Of a stretch of DNA of 64,000 nt, positions 9,438-17,456 are shown one piece after another. This stretch comes from Acetivibrio saccincola (GTDB lineage: Bacteria > Bacillota > Clostridia > Acetivibrionales > Acetivibrionaceae): contig NZ_CP025197.1 of NCBI RefSeq assembly GCF_002844395.1, positions 2,232,001-2,296,000 of the forward strand, written 5' to 3'. The notes beneath the pieces are model-generated. The model was not told where the DNA came from. It ran no database searches and was given only the letters and a program-made list of their open reading frames with translations. A program made the position numbers and the translations under genes. Numbering within the stretch: the first letter of the stretch is position 1; each line of letters begins with the position of its first letter.

Positions 9438-9707
9438 CTATATCCTGTGCATTGAATTAAATATATCTTCATGTTGTATTCTTACACTAAGTCCCATTTC
9501 CTCACCTTTTTTTTCTAACTCCTCTGAAAGTTTTGTAAATGAAATTGTCATATTAGAGATATCCACCAGCATTATCATGGTAAAAACATCCTGCATAGTT
9601 GTCTGGGAAATATCCAATATATTTACATTGCTAACTGCCAGGGTATTGCTTATTCCCGCTATAATACCCACTTTATCCTTTCCTATAACAGTTATTACAG
9701 CACGCAT
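9438..9707 (-). CDS. UPF0237 ACT-domain protein
   Basis: Small stand-alone ACT-type protein of 89 residues. It begins [20 protein letters not shown], the characteristic beta-alpha start of an ACT regulatory fold, with a second half near residues 35-85. ACT domains bind amino acids or related small ligands; the ligand of this family is not established. It is the first gene of a two-gene unit with the UPF0210 protein and has a good sigma-A promoter 34 bp upstream. The ribosome binding site is GGGGGA. Confidence 0.9.
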   Translation of the reverse strand: MRAVITVIGKDKVGIIAGISNTLAVSNVNILDISQTTMQDVFTMIMLVDISNMTISFTKLSEELEKKGEEMGLSVRIQHEDIFNSMHRI

Positions 9708-9740
9708 AACATGTCCCCCTTAATTTAACCCTTAAAGAAC

Positions 9741-9769
9741 ATTATACTCCTATCATTAAACTATAGCAA
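9741..9769 (-). promoter_or_regulatory. sigma-A promoter for the UPF0237-UPF0210 unit
   Basis: TTGCTA (9764-9769) and TATAAT (9741-9746) on the minus strand with a 17-bp spacer. The -10 is a perfect match. Confidence 0.65.
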
Positions 9770-9826
9770 CTTTTAATTCCCTTTTTCTCTTTTGTTACAT
9801 TATTGTTTCACAGTCCCTTTAAATCA

Positions 9827-9855
9827 TTGACTTGGTACTATCTGTATGTTATCAT
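9827..9855 (+). promoter_or_regulatory. sigma-A promoter for the plus-strand stalk-domain gene
   Basis: TTGACT (9827-9832) and TATCAT (9850-9855) with a 17-bp spacer. It overlaps the upstream part of the open frame and therefore supports the internal ATG at 9928 as the true start. Confidence 0.6.
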
Positions 9856-9927
9856 TTTTATAGCTGTTTTCTACTTAGTTGGCAGCCGATATATATAAAT
9901 AAAAAAAATTATAACGGGGGGAAAAAC

Positions 9928-12114
9928 ATGTACAAATCTCATTTTTTGAAATTTACAAGTGTTTTTTTTATTATTGCTGCTTTTGTAACAATACTTTATA
10001 CAAACAGTGTAAATGTATATGCAAGTGACTCTGACGGAATTGTTACTACAGATTTTGTTGATTTGGAATTTACCATTGGCAGAGTTGATTACAGATCTAA
10101 AACCGCAGTTAAGAAAATGGAAATCGCTCCTTTTATTGAAAATGGTAGGACTTTAGTACCATTCAGGACAATATTCGAAGAACTTGGCTTTAATGTTAAT
10201 TGGAACGGGACAACAAAAAGCATCACTGCTACCCGCCAGGGAACAACAATAAATCTTCAAATCAATAATCCAAATGCTTCTGTAAACGGAAAAACAGTTG
10301 TACTTGATGTGGCTCCTACTATACAAAAGGACAGGACTTTGGTACCATTAAGATTTGTGGCTGAAAATTCCGGTGCTTTTGTTGACTGGAATGCTGAGAA
10401 TAAAACTATAACTATAAACAGAATAGGAATATTTGACACAGGTACCATACTGTTTTATGATCAAAAGGGAAGAAACCGACAAGTATATGTGTATGATGGA
10501 AAAACCATAGCAACAATCCCTCTGCACGGTAAAGAAATTAAAAATACAATTACATACAATGGCGGTCTTTTAATTACATTATTTGATGCAGATAATGATA
10601 CAAATAACCTGGTTACATTTAGAAATGGAAAGTTTCAGACTTTAATAAATAATTTTGAAATAAGAAACCAGGTGGAATTTAACGATAACCTCATTCTTCA
10701 TGGTTATGACAGAAATCAAAAAAAAGATACTCTTTACAGGTTTGACGGCAAAGATATTTATAAAATAGCCGATAATTTTGCAATGGGTAATTATGTTGTG
10801 TTTAAGGATCAGTTAATAGTAAACAGATATACCGACACAAGACAGTATTCATTGGTTGTTTTTGAAAAAGGTTCTTGGAACCCTAAGCTCTTAGAAGATA
10901 AACATATATTACAAGATTCAATGATTGATGATGATATTTTATTTATGAGCTGTACTCTTTCTGAAGGTGCTGGTAAACCTTTCCTTTCATACGATGGAAA
11001 AGTTTTAAGGGATCTCACTAAAGACCTTCCTAAAGATTTGAGAGCAGAGCTAGAAATAGATCTGGAAAAAACTACACATTTTGTAGACGATAGCGGTGTT
11101 AATAATATCATCACCGTTGCTAAAAGAAGAGGTCGTGAACACTTGGTAGTTCTTAAAAATTCCAAATCCAATCCATCCAGGTATGATCTTTATGACCTTT
11201 TTGTTCCAGCTTCCGTATCAAATGCGGGAATTGTAAGAGTGTTAGATGTGGAAACCTATAACGGTCTTATTTACTTAGCTATAAGTGATACCAGATCCAT
11301 TGTAACTTCAACCGGGTTTTATACTACAGGTCTTCCTGAAAATATCAGAGAAGATAATACTCTTACAGGAAGCAGATATCTTGTTTTAAGAAATGTAAAA
11401 ACCGTTTATAGTAATTGCAATTTTTTTGGTTTTTTCCGTGAGGAAGACAAATTTGTTATTCATGTTCAGGATAATACCAGCAGGGACTATAAATTATATA
11501 TACTAGATAAAAATAAAGAATCTGTAATTCACGATGTAATTAGAATTCATTCTACAAAAACAATAGATAACAGAATGTTTTTAGCAGTTGAAGACATTGA
11601 CAGAATCACCGGAAAAAACAGACATGCGCTAATTCTATATGATGCAAATATCAGTAGTGCAAATGCAAGGGTAAGAAACCTGGTTCTGGGCATGCAAAAA
11701 AATGTATGGGATCAGTTAGACCACTCATTGGTTATAAGTGGTACAGAGGCAGATATTAACAGAAGTAAGGTATATCTTTACAGTGATGAATTTAAAGAAC
11801 TTTTAAGCAACTTCCAAGTATCTTACTGGAATAAAATTAATAACAAAGTCTTCACTTCCGGTAGGGACAGTGACACTAATACAGTTTCATTTTACTGTAT
11901 TAATTCTAGAAACTCAAAACTACTGAAAAACAACTTTAGTGCTGAAAATGTTATAAAAGCTAAGGGAGACTATTATATTGTTTATGGTAGAAATCAAACC
12001 CCAAATAGTCCATATTCCAACAGAAACATACTCTATATCTACAACGAAAGGACAAATACATTTGTTGACATAGTTGTAGACCTTCAGTTAACTGATTTAA
12101 TATTTATCAAGTAA
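9928..12114 (+). CDS. secreted copper-amine-oxidase-N-like (stalk) domain protein with large repeat-containing C-terminal region
   Basis: Predicted exported protein of 728 residues. I chose ATG 9928 because GGGGGGA sits 6-7 bp before it and because the longer frame starts inside the promoter. A signal peptide covers about residues 1-33. Residues about 45-165 hold two halves of the stalk domain, with GRTLVPFRTIFEELG and DRTLVPLRFVAENSG, each followed by a VxWN motif. The remaining 560 residues look all-beta, with loosely repeated units of 40-50 residues (forms such as YDGK, FNDNLI, FKDQLIV, LYRFDGK) that suggest a propeller-like fold. No catalytic motif was recognised. Stalk domains are common in cell-surface proteins of Clostridia; the ligand or substrate is unknown. 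Confidence 0.8.
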   Translation: MYKSHFLKFTSVFFIIAAFVTILYTNSVNVYASDSDGIVTTDFVDLEFTIGRVDYRSKTAVKKMEIAPFIENGRTLVPFRTIFEELGFNVNWNGTTKSITATRQGTTINLQINNPNASVNGKTVVLDVAPTIQKDRTLVPLRFVAENSGAFVDWNAENKTITINRIGIFDTGTILFYDQKGRNRQVYVYDGKTIATIPLHGKEIKNTITYNGGLLITLFDADNDTNNLVTFRNGKFQTLINNFEIRNQVEFNDNLILHGYDRNQKKDTLYRFDGKDIYKIADNFAMGNYVVFKDQLIVNRYTDTRQYSLVVFEKGSWNPKLLEDKHILQDSMIDDDILFMSCTLSEGAGKPFLSYDGKVLRDLTKDLPKDLRAELEIDLEKTTHFVDDSGVNNIITVAKRRGREHLVVLKNSKSNPSRYDLYDLFVPASVSNAGIVRVLDVETYNGLIYLAISDTRSIVTSTGFYTTGLPENIREDNTLTGSRYLVLRNVKTVYSNCNFFGFFREEDKFVIHVQDNTSRDYKLYILDKNKESVIHDVIRIHSTKTIDNRMFLAVEDIDRITGKNRHALILYDANISSANARVRNLVLGMQKNVWDQLDHSLVISGTEADINRSKVYLYSDEFKELLSNFQVSYWNKINNKVFTSGRDSDTNTVSFYCINSRNSKLLKNNFSAENVIKAKGDYYIVYGRNQTPNSPYSNRNILYIYNERTNTFVDIVVDLQLTDLIFIK

Positions 12115-12140
12115 TAGCTCTTTAAAAGCTCTAAATCTAT

Positions 12141-12182
12141 AAAGACTTCAAGCAGGTAAACCTTTACTTGCTTGAAGTCTTT
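12141..12182. terminator. bidirectional terminator between convergent genes
   Basis: Two 20-nt arms (12141-12160 and 12163-12182) pair with a single G-T pair and a 2-nt gap. On the plus strand the stem ends in TCTTTTTT. It sits between the plus-strand stalk gene and the minus-strand SPOCS gene, whose stop codon it adjoins. Confidence 0.85.
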
Positions 12183-12797
12183 TTACAAATAAACATAATT
12201 TTTTTTAAGTAATATAACAGAAATTTTAATTACTATCTTTTCCTTTAACATTCTAAACAGCTTTTCCCCGCAAATTGAACAGGTAAAAGGTTTAGAAAGA
12301 ATATCCACCACATCTTCCCTGTCTACACTTGCACTTTCAACCTCTGCCACATATTCTTTATCTATTTCTTTAAACTCGCCAAAACATTGAAATGGTATAT
12401 TTGTAGTTATGGACTTTATAGAAGAAAAACATGTATCCAAATGTTTGTCTTTATATCTTATCATATACTTGTTTTCAGGGGTGAAAAAAACTATCTCTTT
12501 TTTAATATCGCCTTCAACAAGAACACCGCTTTTAAACATGGTACATTTTAAATTATCCAGCTTTGTTACACTTTCATTTATTTTAAGGGCAGGATATTTT
12601 AAAGGAAAAGGAATTTCATATTCAAAAAATTTTATAAAACTCTTTCTTTCCACAATCTCATTTATTTCTTTTAATATATTGCGTGTATTGTACCTTTTTT
12701 CACTGTACATATTTTTGCTATTCGCACTTTTAGTTTCCTCTTCAATTTTCTCTTTAAAAAAATCATAATTAGGATAGTTTTTATACTGTGAAATCAT
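12183..12797 (-). CDS. SPOCS (DUF3794)-like protein
   Basis: Protein of 204 residues with no signal peptide. The N-terminal 45 residues are charged and probably disordered. From about residue 55 it follows the same plan as the next gene upstream: a beta-rich SPOCS-like domain with VLVEGDIKKEI, a block ending IPFQCFGEF and a C-terminal strand pair, LKEKIVIKISVILLK. A CxxC pair (CSIC) sits near residue 178. SPOCS domains occur in the spore morphogenetic protein SipL and in other spore-coat or envelope proteins. The ribosome binding site is GGGAAAA. Assignment to the family is by pattern and by resemblance to the neighbour, so it is less certain. Confidence 0.6.
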   Translation of the reverse strand: MISQYKNYPNYDFFKEKIEEETKSANSKNMYSEKRYNTRNILKEINEIVERKSFIKFFEYEIPFPLKYPALKINESVTKLDNLKCTMFKSGVLVEGDIKKEIVFFTPENKYMIRYKDKHLDTCFSSIKSITTNIPFQCFGEFKEIDKEYVAEVESASVDREDVVDILSKPFTCSICGEKLFRMLKEKIVIKISVILLKKNYVYL

Positions 12798-12971
12798 ATT
12801 TTCCCGGCATATAACTTAACATATGAAATATTCATGGATTCCTACTAAATATTATATTCTTCTTTAAAAGAAAAGTGAGGGGCGCCCCAAAAATAAAGTC
12901 TTTTATTAAGAGGGATTTTTATAAATAATGTTATTAATTTATATTTTTTCTAATAGAATTCACCATAAACT

Positions 12972-13673
12972 TTATGGGCAAATGTCACATTTTTCTGGAC
13001 ATACCGTTATTTGAACTTCACGCAGTACTTTTAAATCTATTTTTACTATAACTTTTTCTCTAAGTTTTTTATAAGCTTTCACAGAACATTTAGGAATAGG
13101 ATCTTCTAAAATGTCAACTTCGCAGCCATCTTCCACACCGGCAAATTCAATCTGGTATTTATCCCCTGGTTTTGCTCCTGGTACATCAATATAAGCTGCA
13201 AAAGGCATATCTACTCCTATATGCTTCACATCTCCAAAGAAGGTGTCAAGTTTACCGCATTTTATTTCCCCTTCAAATGTTTTATAATTGATATTTTTGT
13301 GCAGTACACCATTTATAAGAACTTTGTTCTTGCATACATGCACTGATAGGTCTTTAACTTTCTTTACAACATCTTTAATTTCCACAGCAGGAAAACACTC
13401 TGGAAAAGCAATAACGCTTTCAATTAACACCTGCGTTGAATTCCTACCAATAACTTCAGGTACCTTTATACTTTTTTTCTTAAATTCAAATTTCTTCTTG
13501 CAGTCATCATCTTTCTTGTAGTCATAATCTTTCTTGTAGTCATAGTCTTTCTTGCAGTCGCAGTCTTTTTTGTAGCCATAATCTTTTTTATAACCATCAT
13601 CTTTCTTATAAACCTCATGAAAAGTATATTCAATTTTACAGCAATCAGGCATAAACTTTTTTTGTTCTGACAT
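12972..13673 (-). CDS. SPOCS (DUF3794) domain protein with N-terminal YKKD hexapeptide repeat
   Basis: Protein of 233 residues. Residues 22-61 are six to seven copies of a six-residue repeat, [Y/C]KKD followed by two small, acidic or aromatic residues, very rich in lysine, aspartate, tyrosine and cysteine. Residues about 75-225 form the SPOCS/DUF3794 domain, with VLINGVLHKNINYKT, the VDMPFAAYIDVPGAKPGD segment and the final LREKVIVKIDLKVLREVQ strand pair, followed by a short CPEKCDICP tail. The repeat resembles those of spore-coat proteins that are crosslinked. The ribosome binding site AAGGAG abuts an inverted repeat. A role in the spore coat is an inference from the domain. Confidence 0.78.
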   Translation of the reverse strand: MSEQKKFMPDCCKIEYTFHEVYKKDDGYKKDYGYKKDCDCKKDYDYKKDYDYKKDDDCKKKFEFKKKSIKVPEVIGRNSTQVLIESVIAFPECFPAVEIKDVVKKVKDLSVHVCKNKVLINGVLHKNINYKTFEGEIKCGKLDTFFGDVKHIGVDMPFAAYIDVPGAKPGDKYQIEFAGVEDGCEVDILEDPIPKCSVKAYKKLREKVIVKIDLKVLREVQITVCPEKCDICP

Positions 13674-13688
13674 TTTACAACACTCCTT

Positions 13689-13726
13689 ATACTATGATTA
13701 AAATTAACTTCCTAATATCATAGTAT
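13689..13726. repeat. perfect 10-bp inverted repeat before the YKKD/SPOCS gene
   Basis: Arms ATACTATGAT (13689-13698) and ATCATAGTAT (13717-13726), spacer 18 bp. On the coding strand the downstream arm ends directly at the AAGGAG ribosome binding site. It could be an operator or an mRNA hairpin that affects translation. Confidence 0.6.
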
Positions 13727-13770
13727 ACATAATGTATTAAAAAGTTGACTTATTTTTTTAAAAAAAAATA

Positions 13771-13791
13771 CCCGTTTTTTATAAAAACGGG
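13771..13791 (-). terminator. Rho-independent terminator downstream of rsgI
   Basis: Arms CCCGTTTTT (13771-13779) and AAAAACGGG (13783-13791) with a 3-nt loop. On the minus strand the stem is followed by TATTTTTTTTT. It lies about 144 bp after the rsgI stop. Confidence 0.8.
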
Positions 13792-13836
13792 GTTCAACAT
13801 ATTATGTAGGGTATATGTATTGAAAATTATCATTTT

Positions 13837-13855
13837 AACTGTTGTCGCAACAGTT
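13837..13855. repeat. tight palindromic hairpin in the rsgI 3' region
   Basis: AACTGTTG (13837-13844) and CAACAGTT (13848-13855), a perfect 8-bp stem with a 3-nt loop and no T-run on either side. It lies between the rsgI stop and its terminator. Confidence 0.5.
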
Positions 13856-13934
13856 AGCAAGAGCATCTTAAATGTCCCGCTACTATACTATGCGCACTAA
13901 TATAAATTTTTGTGTGGGTAGGAGAAAAATTTTT

Positions 13935-15842
13935 TTACGGTTCTTCTCCCCACCTTAAAGTATCCTTAATATATCCTGTTACCTTTTTCCAATCAACAAA
14001 ATTATTTGCTGACTGGTTAAAGGAGTAATCATTTGATTGGATATAGTGGGACCAATCATTATTATAAACCCTTACTTTCAAACGCACAAATTTTCCTGGT
14101 TTAAGTATCCCTGCATTATCAGAGAAACTTATTTCAAGGATGGTATCTGCGCCATTCTTTGATGATGGCATTTCAATAAATGCAGCCTTTATATTAGAAA
14201 CTCCCACAGTTGACCAGTCGCATATAAATTTTTGCTCTTTATCATCATCCTTAGTATAGTAGTATCTTACTTTAATATCTGAAAGATCAATTTCTTCATC
14301 TCCTGTATTATAAACCCTTATGTTTAGGTAAATGGAATCTGTCTTAGATACAGCATTATCATTATATGTCTGTATCTTTATACTCTTTTCACCTTTTGGT
14401 GCCCCTGTTGGTGTTGGAGCAGGCGTTTCTTCCGGTTTAGGTGACGGTGTTGTTGGTACCGGTGTCTCAACTGGTGCTTTTGTTGGTGTTACACTCGGTT
14501 CTGGTGTGTCAACCGGCTCTTTTGTCGGCGTTATATCCGGCTCTGGCGTTACAACCGGCGCCTTTGTTGGTGTTACATCCGGCACTGGTGTCTTTACCGG
14601 TGTCTTTGTTGGTTTCTCACTTTCCTTTGGTGTCTCCACCGGTGTTTTTGTTGGCACAGGTGTTTTTGTCGGCGTTTCCTCCAGCTCTGGCGTTACAACC
14701 GGCTCTTTTGTCGGCGTTATATCCGGCACCGGTGTATCATCCGGCACCTTTTTTGGTGTCTCATCTTTCTTTGGAGTCTCTACTGAATCCGGCGTTTCAG
14801 CTGGTGTCTTTGTCGGAGCCACATCAGGTACTGATGTCTTTTCTGGTGTCTTTGTTGGTTTCTCACTTTCCCTTGGTGTCTCAACCGGCGTTTTCGTTGG
14901 TGTTGCCTCCGGATCTGGCATCGTAGCCGGCTCTTTTGCTGGTGTCTCATCTAACCCTGGTTCCCCAGGTGCTTTAGCCGGTCCCGGACTTTCAGCTGTC
15001 ACCTCTTTTTCCTGTTCAGGCATTGCCTTTGGTGTCGGCGTTGCTGTAGTCTTTCCTTCATCCCCGGTAATTTCTAATGCCAATTGATGTATATCTATAT
15101 CATTTTCTTTTATTAACTCATTCAAACTAGATGATTTCAGCACATCTATAGGAATATCCTTGCCTTTTTCTTTTGCTTTTTCATAAATCAAATATTTACC
15201 CATGGAAACTTCTACTTCTGACGCTAAGCGTCTTTTGTCAATTGATACTTCTACAAACTGTATATCAATACCAGTATCAAGCTCTTTATCCATTTCATTT
15301 TTTAAATTATTTATAAGCTTATCATTAAATAATTCTTTTTCCACCGCTTGTCTTTTATTATTTTCAAAAGCCGTTGATATTAGAATTATTTCTTTTTCTT
15401 GCCCTTTAATAAATCCTTTTTCCTCTGAATTTTTAATTATGTTATATACTACTTTTTCCAATGGTCCTCCCTTATACTTAATTCCATCTAAAACCATTTT
15501 TCCCTCTTCATTAAAAGCAATCGCATCTATAACAATGGTGTCTTCATTTACCATTAATTCTAAACTTGGATTTATATCCAAAGCTATGTAAGCATATATT
15601 TCATCACTGTAAAAAAACTTAAAAAACGACATTAGCAGTATAAACACAGCGGCTATTCTGGCAATGGCAGAAATAAAGTACCTGTGTTTCTTATTTTTAC
15701 TTATTATATCTTTATCAGTGTATACCACTTTCTGTCCTACAAACATCCCTTGCCTGTATTTTATCATTTCAAATAAACCTGCTTCAGATACCACTATTGC
15801 AATTTTCCCTTGAATTTTAATTATTATGCCAAAGTTAGCCAT
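13935..15842 (-). CDS. RsgI-family anti-sigma-I factor with extracellular CBM3
   Basis: Membrane anti-sigma factor of 635 residues that holds SigI and senses polysaccharide outside the cell. Order: cytoplasmic RsgI N-terminal domain (about 1-50), one membrane helix (about 55-78), periplasmic region (about 80-260) with the motif LDINPSLEL, a Pro/Thr-rich linker of TPTKTPVETP-like repeats (about 265-485), and a family 3 carbohydrate-binding module (about 488-635). In C. thermocellum RsgI the Asn-Pro bond of this motif (N91-P92 here) is the reported self-cleavage site. CBM3 modules bind crystalline cellulose. The start overlaps the sigI end by 8 bp behind a GGAGGG site, so the pair is coupled. 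Confidence 0.93.
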   Translation of the reverse strand: MANFGIIIKIQGKIAIVVSEAGLFEMIKYRQGMFVGQKVVYTDKDIISKNKKHRYFISAIARIAAVFILLMSFFKFFYSDEIYAYIALDINPSLELMVNEDTIVIDAIAFNEEGKMVLDGIKYKGGPLEKVVYNIIKNSEEKGFIKGQEKEIILISTAFENNKRQAVEKELFNDKLINNLKNEMDKELDTGIDIQFVEVSIDKRRLASEVEVSMGKYLIYEKAKEKGKDIPIDVLKSSSLNELIKENDIDIHQLALEITGDEGKTTATPTPKAMPEQEKEVTAESPGPAKAPGEPGLDETPAKEPATMPDPEATPTKTPVETPRESEKPTKTPEKTSVPDVAPTKTPAETPDSVETPKKDETPKKVPDDTPVPDITPTKEPVVTPELEETPTKTPVPTKTPVETPKESEKPTKTPVKTPVPDVTPTKAPVVTPEPDITPTKEPVDTPEPSVTPTKAPVETPVPTTPSPKPEETPAPTPTGAPKGEKSIKIQTYNDNAVSKTDSIYLNIRVYNTGDEEIDLSDIKVRYYYTKDDDKEQKFICDWSTVGVSNIKAAFIEMPSSKNGADTILEISFSDNAGILKPGKFVRLKVRVYNNDWSHYIQSNDYSFNQSANNFVDWKKVTGYIKDTLRWGEEP

Positions 15843-16575
15843 TCACTTTCCCTCCTTCCTTTTTGGTTTTCCTGAAATACTGCTTAATCTCATCTAAACC
15901 GCTTCTTAAAACTAAACTGACAGCTATTATATATTTTCTGTTTCTTTCTATGGTTTTTCTGCTAACGGTAACAAATTTCATTAAGTCTGATATTGGAATG
16001 GCCTTTCTTTTTATCATTTTATTGAATAATTCTTCATTTTCCGAAATAATCCTTGCTATATTTATATAAAGTTCTCTGGAATCTTTGTGTTTTGGGGATT
16101 TTTTTACAAGATCCTCTAATGTAATTCCAAATTCTTTAAGTTTGTTTTCAAAAATCATAATTTCTTCTTTAATTTCAATTTTCTCATACTGATAATGGGA
16201 ATCCGATACAAGATATCTCTCTTCAAATTCGCTTTTTTCTTCAAAATATGAAAAGGGTATTGCTTTGTTTTCTCTCTTGTTTTTTCTTATATGGTCAATT
16301 ATTCTGTGATTTATTACTATATTGCAATAACTAATAAAGTTTCCGTTTTTATCCGAATCAAATTTGTCAATAGCTTCATTAAAAGCCATTAGCCCTACGC
16401 TATATTCTTCACTAGTTTCTGAATCTATATATCTCCCCACAGTGCTTGATATGACTTTTAAAAGGTATGGTTTGTATTTTTTAATTAATTCTTCTTTAAG
16501 ACCAATATCCCCATTTTTAATTCTAGTAATGGCATTATTAATAGAAATAATATGAGGTTTATTGTTTTTTAACAA
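15835..16575 (-). CDS. sigI: RNA polymerase sigma factor SigI
   Basis: Alternative sigma factor of the SigI family, about 246 residues. The region-2 segment includes YSVGLMAFNEAIDKFD and FISYCNIVINHRIIDHIRK, and the C-terminal SigI-specific domain includes KAIPISDLMKFVTVSRKTIERNRKYI in part. I place the start at a TTG (16575) 6 bp after AGAGGTG; a GTG three codons upstream would overlap that site. In cellulosome-producing Clostridia several SigI/RsgI pairs switch on genes for cellulases and scaffoldins when polysaccharide is present. This pair is likely of that type because the partner carries a CBM3. The sigma-I operon is expected to be autoregulated, but I could not find a convincing sigma-I promoter. 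Confidence 0.92.
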   Translation of the reverse strand: MLKNNKPHIISINNAITRIKNGDIGLKEELIKKYKPYLLKVISSTVGRYIDSETSEEYSVGLMAFNEAIDKFDSDKNGNFISYCNIVINHRIIDHIRKNKRENKAIPFSYFEEKSEFEERYLVSDSHYQYEKIEIKEEIMIFENKLKEFGITLEDLVKKSPKHKDSRELYINIARIISENEELFNKMIKRKAIPISDLMKFVTVSRKTIERNRKYIIAVSLVLRSGLDEIKQYFRKTKKEGGKVNG

Positions 16576-16865
16576 AAAAATCACCTCTAAAATACTGCTC
16601 TTTTGTTCCCCTAAAATATAAAATTAAAACCGTTTATATTTATTGTAACAAATTAAATGGCATAAGTTAATAGAAAAAATAAAATACACTTAAAAAATAA
16701 TTCTCTTCGAATTATATATTGTGTGTTTTGTAAACCGGGGACATATTTGAATTTTTTAATACAATATGATAAGGTAATTTATATACCAAACATCAATTAT
16801 AAAAAACATCAATAATGCATAAAATATTATCTAAATAAAAAATACAATCAGGGAAGAGATAAAAT

Positions 16866-17453
16866 ATGAACTATATAATTTATGATTTAGAACTAAACAG
16901 TAAGCCCTTTAAAAGCAATCTTCCAAATGAAATAATTGAAATAGGTGCTGTTAAACTGGACGATAACTTAAATAAAATAGATAAATTTCAATCTTTTGTA
17001 AAACCTAAATATTTTAAAAAGTTATTTTCACTGGTTAAGAAAAAAACACAAATAACCCAGGATGATATTAATAATGCTGACAATTTTAAAAGTGTAATAA
17101 GAAAATTCAGGCAGTGGATTGGTTCTGACTTTATACTAATTAGCTGGGGACATGATGATATATATAATTTAACTTTAAATTGCAGGTTCAACCGGATAAA
17201 AACTGAGTGGCTCAAAAAAAATATAGATATCCAAAAACAATTTTCTTCTATTTTTAATCTTCCGCCCGGTCAAAGGTATAGCCTTGAAAATGCCTTGAAA
17301 TTAATGGGTATTGACATTAAAGACAACTTTCACAGGGCTTTAACTGATGCAGAATATACTTCTAAAATCTTTAAAGGCGTTTTTGATAAATTAAATTTAC
17401 AGACCTTTAATACAATAAAACCTTTTAATAAAAGAACTAAAAGAAAAATATAA
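16866..17453 (+). CDS. DEDDh-type 3'-5' exonuclease domain protein
   Basis: Single-domain exonuclease of the DnaQ/ERI-1 (RNase T-like) superfamily, 195 residues. The catalytic acidic residues are visible: DLE at residues 8-10 in motif I with IIEIGAVKL after it, SWGHDD near 97-102 in motif II, and HRALTDAEYTS near 158-168 with the DEDDh histidine and final aspartate. It resembles stand-alone KapD/ERI-1-like nucleases, which trim RNA or DNA 3' ends. Only four bases separate its end from the convergent pflA stop. Ribosome binding site GGGAAGAG. The substrate cannot be told from sequence. Confidence 0.85.
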   Translation: MNYIIYDLELNSKPFKSNLPNEIIEIGAVKLDDNLNKIDKFQSFVKPKYFKKLFSLVKKKTQITQDDINNADNFKSVIRKFRQWIGSDFILISWGHDDIYNLTLNCRFNRIKTEWLKKNIDIQKQFSSIFNLPPGQRYSLENALKLMGIDIKDNFHRALTDAEYTSKIFKGVFDKLNLQTFNTIKPFNKRTKRKI

Positions 17454-17456
17454 ATT

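Noticed and set aside
12798-12830. CATATGTTA, a sigma-K-like -10, before the 204-residue SPOCS gene
   Set aside because: No AC or ATA -35 element at a proper distance; it occurs by chance in AT-rich DNA.
13717-13726. CATAGTATA as a sigma-K -10 before the YKKD/SPOCS gene
   Set aside because: The transcription start would fall inside the ribosome binding site, and no -35 core is present at 16-17 bp.
14400-15000. Possible CRISPR-like or tandem DNA repeat array
   Set aside because: The periodicity comes from coding repeats (TPTKTP-like) with variable units; there are no constant repeats with unique spacers.
14332-15087. Long plus-strand open frames (251 and 161 codons) rich in G/V/S or L/P
   Set aside because: They are opposite-strand shadows of the Pro/Thr repeat of rsgI; the repeat keeps stops out of several frames and no start signal is present.
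16706-16740. CCCC and CGAA elements on the minus strand upstream of sigI, resembling a sigma-I promoter
   Set aside because: The two elements are 27 bp apart, longer than I would accept for a sigma-I promoter, and each is only four bases.
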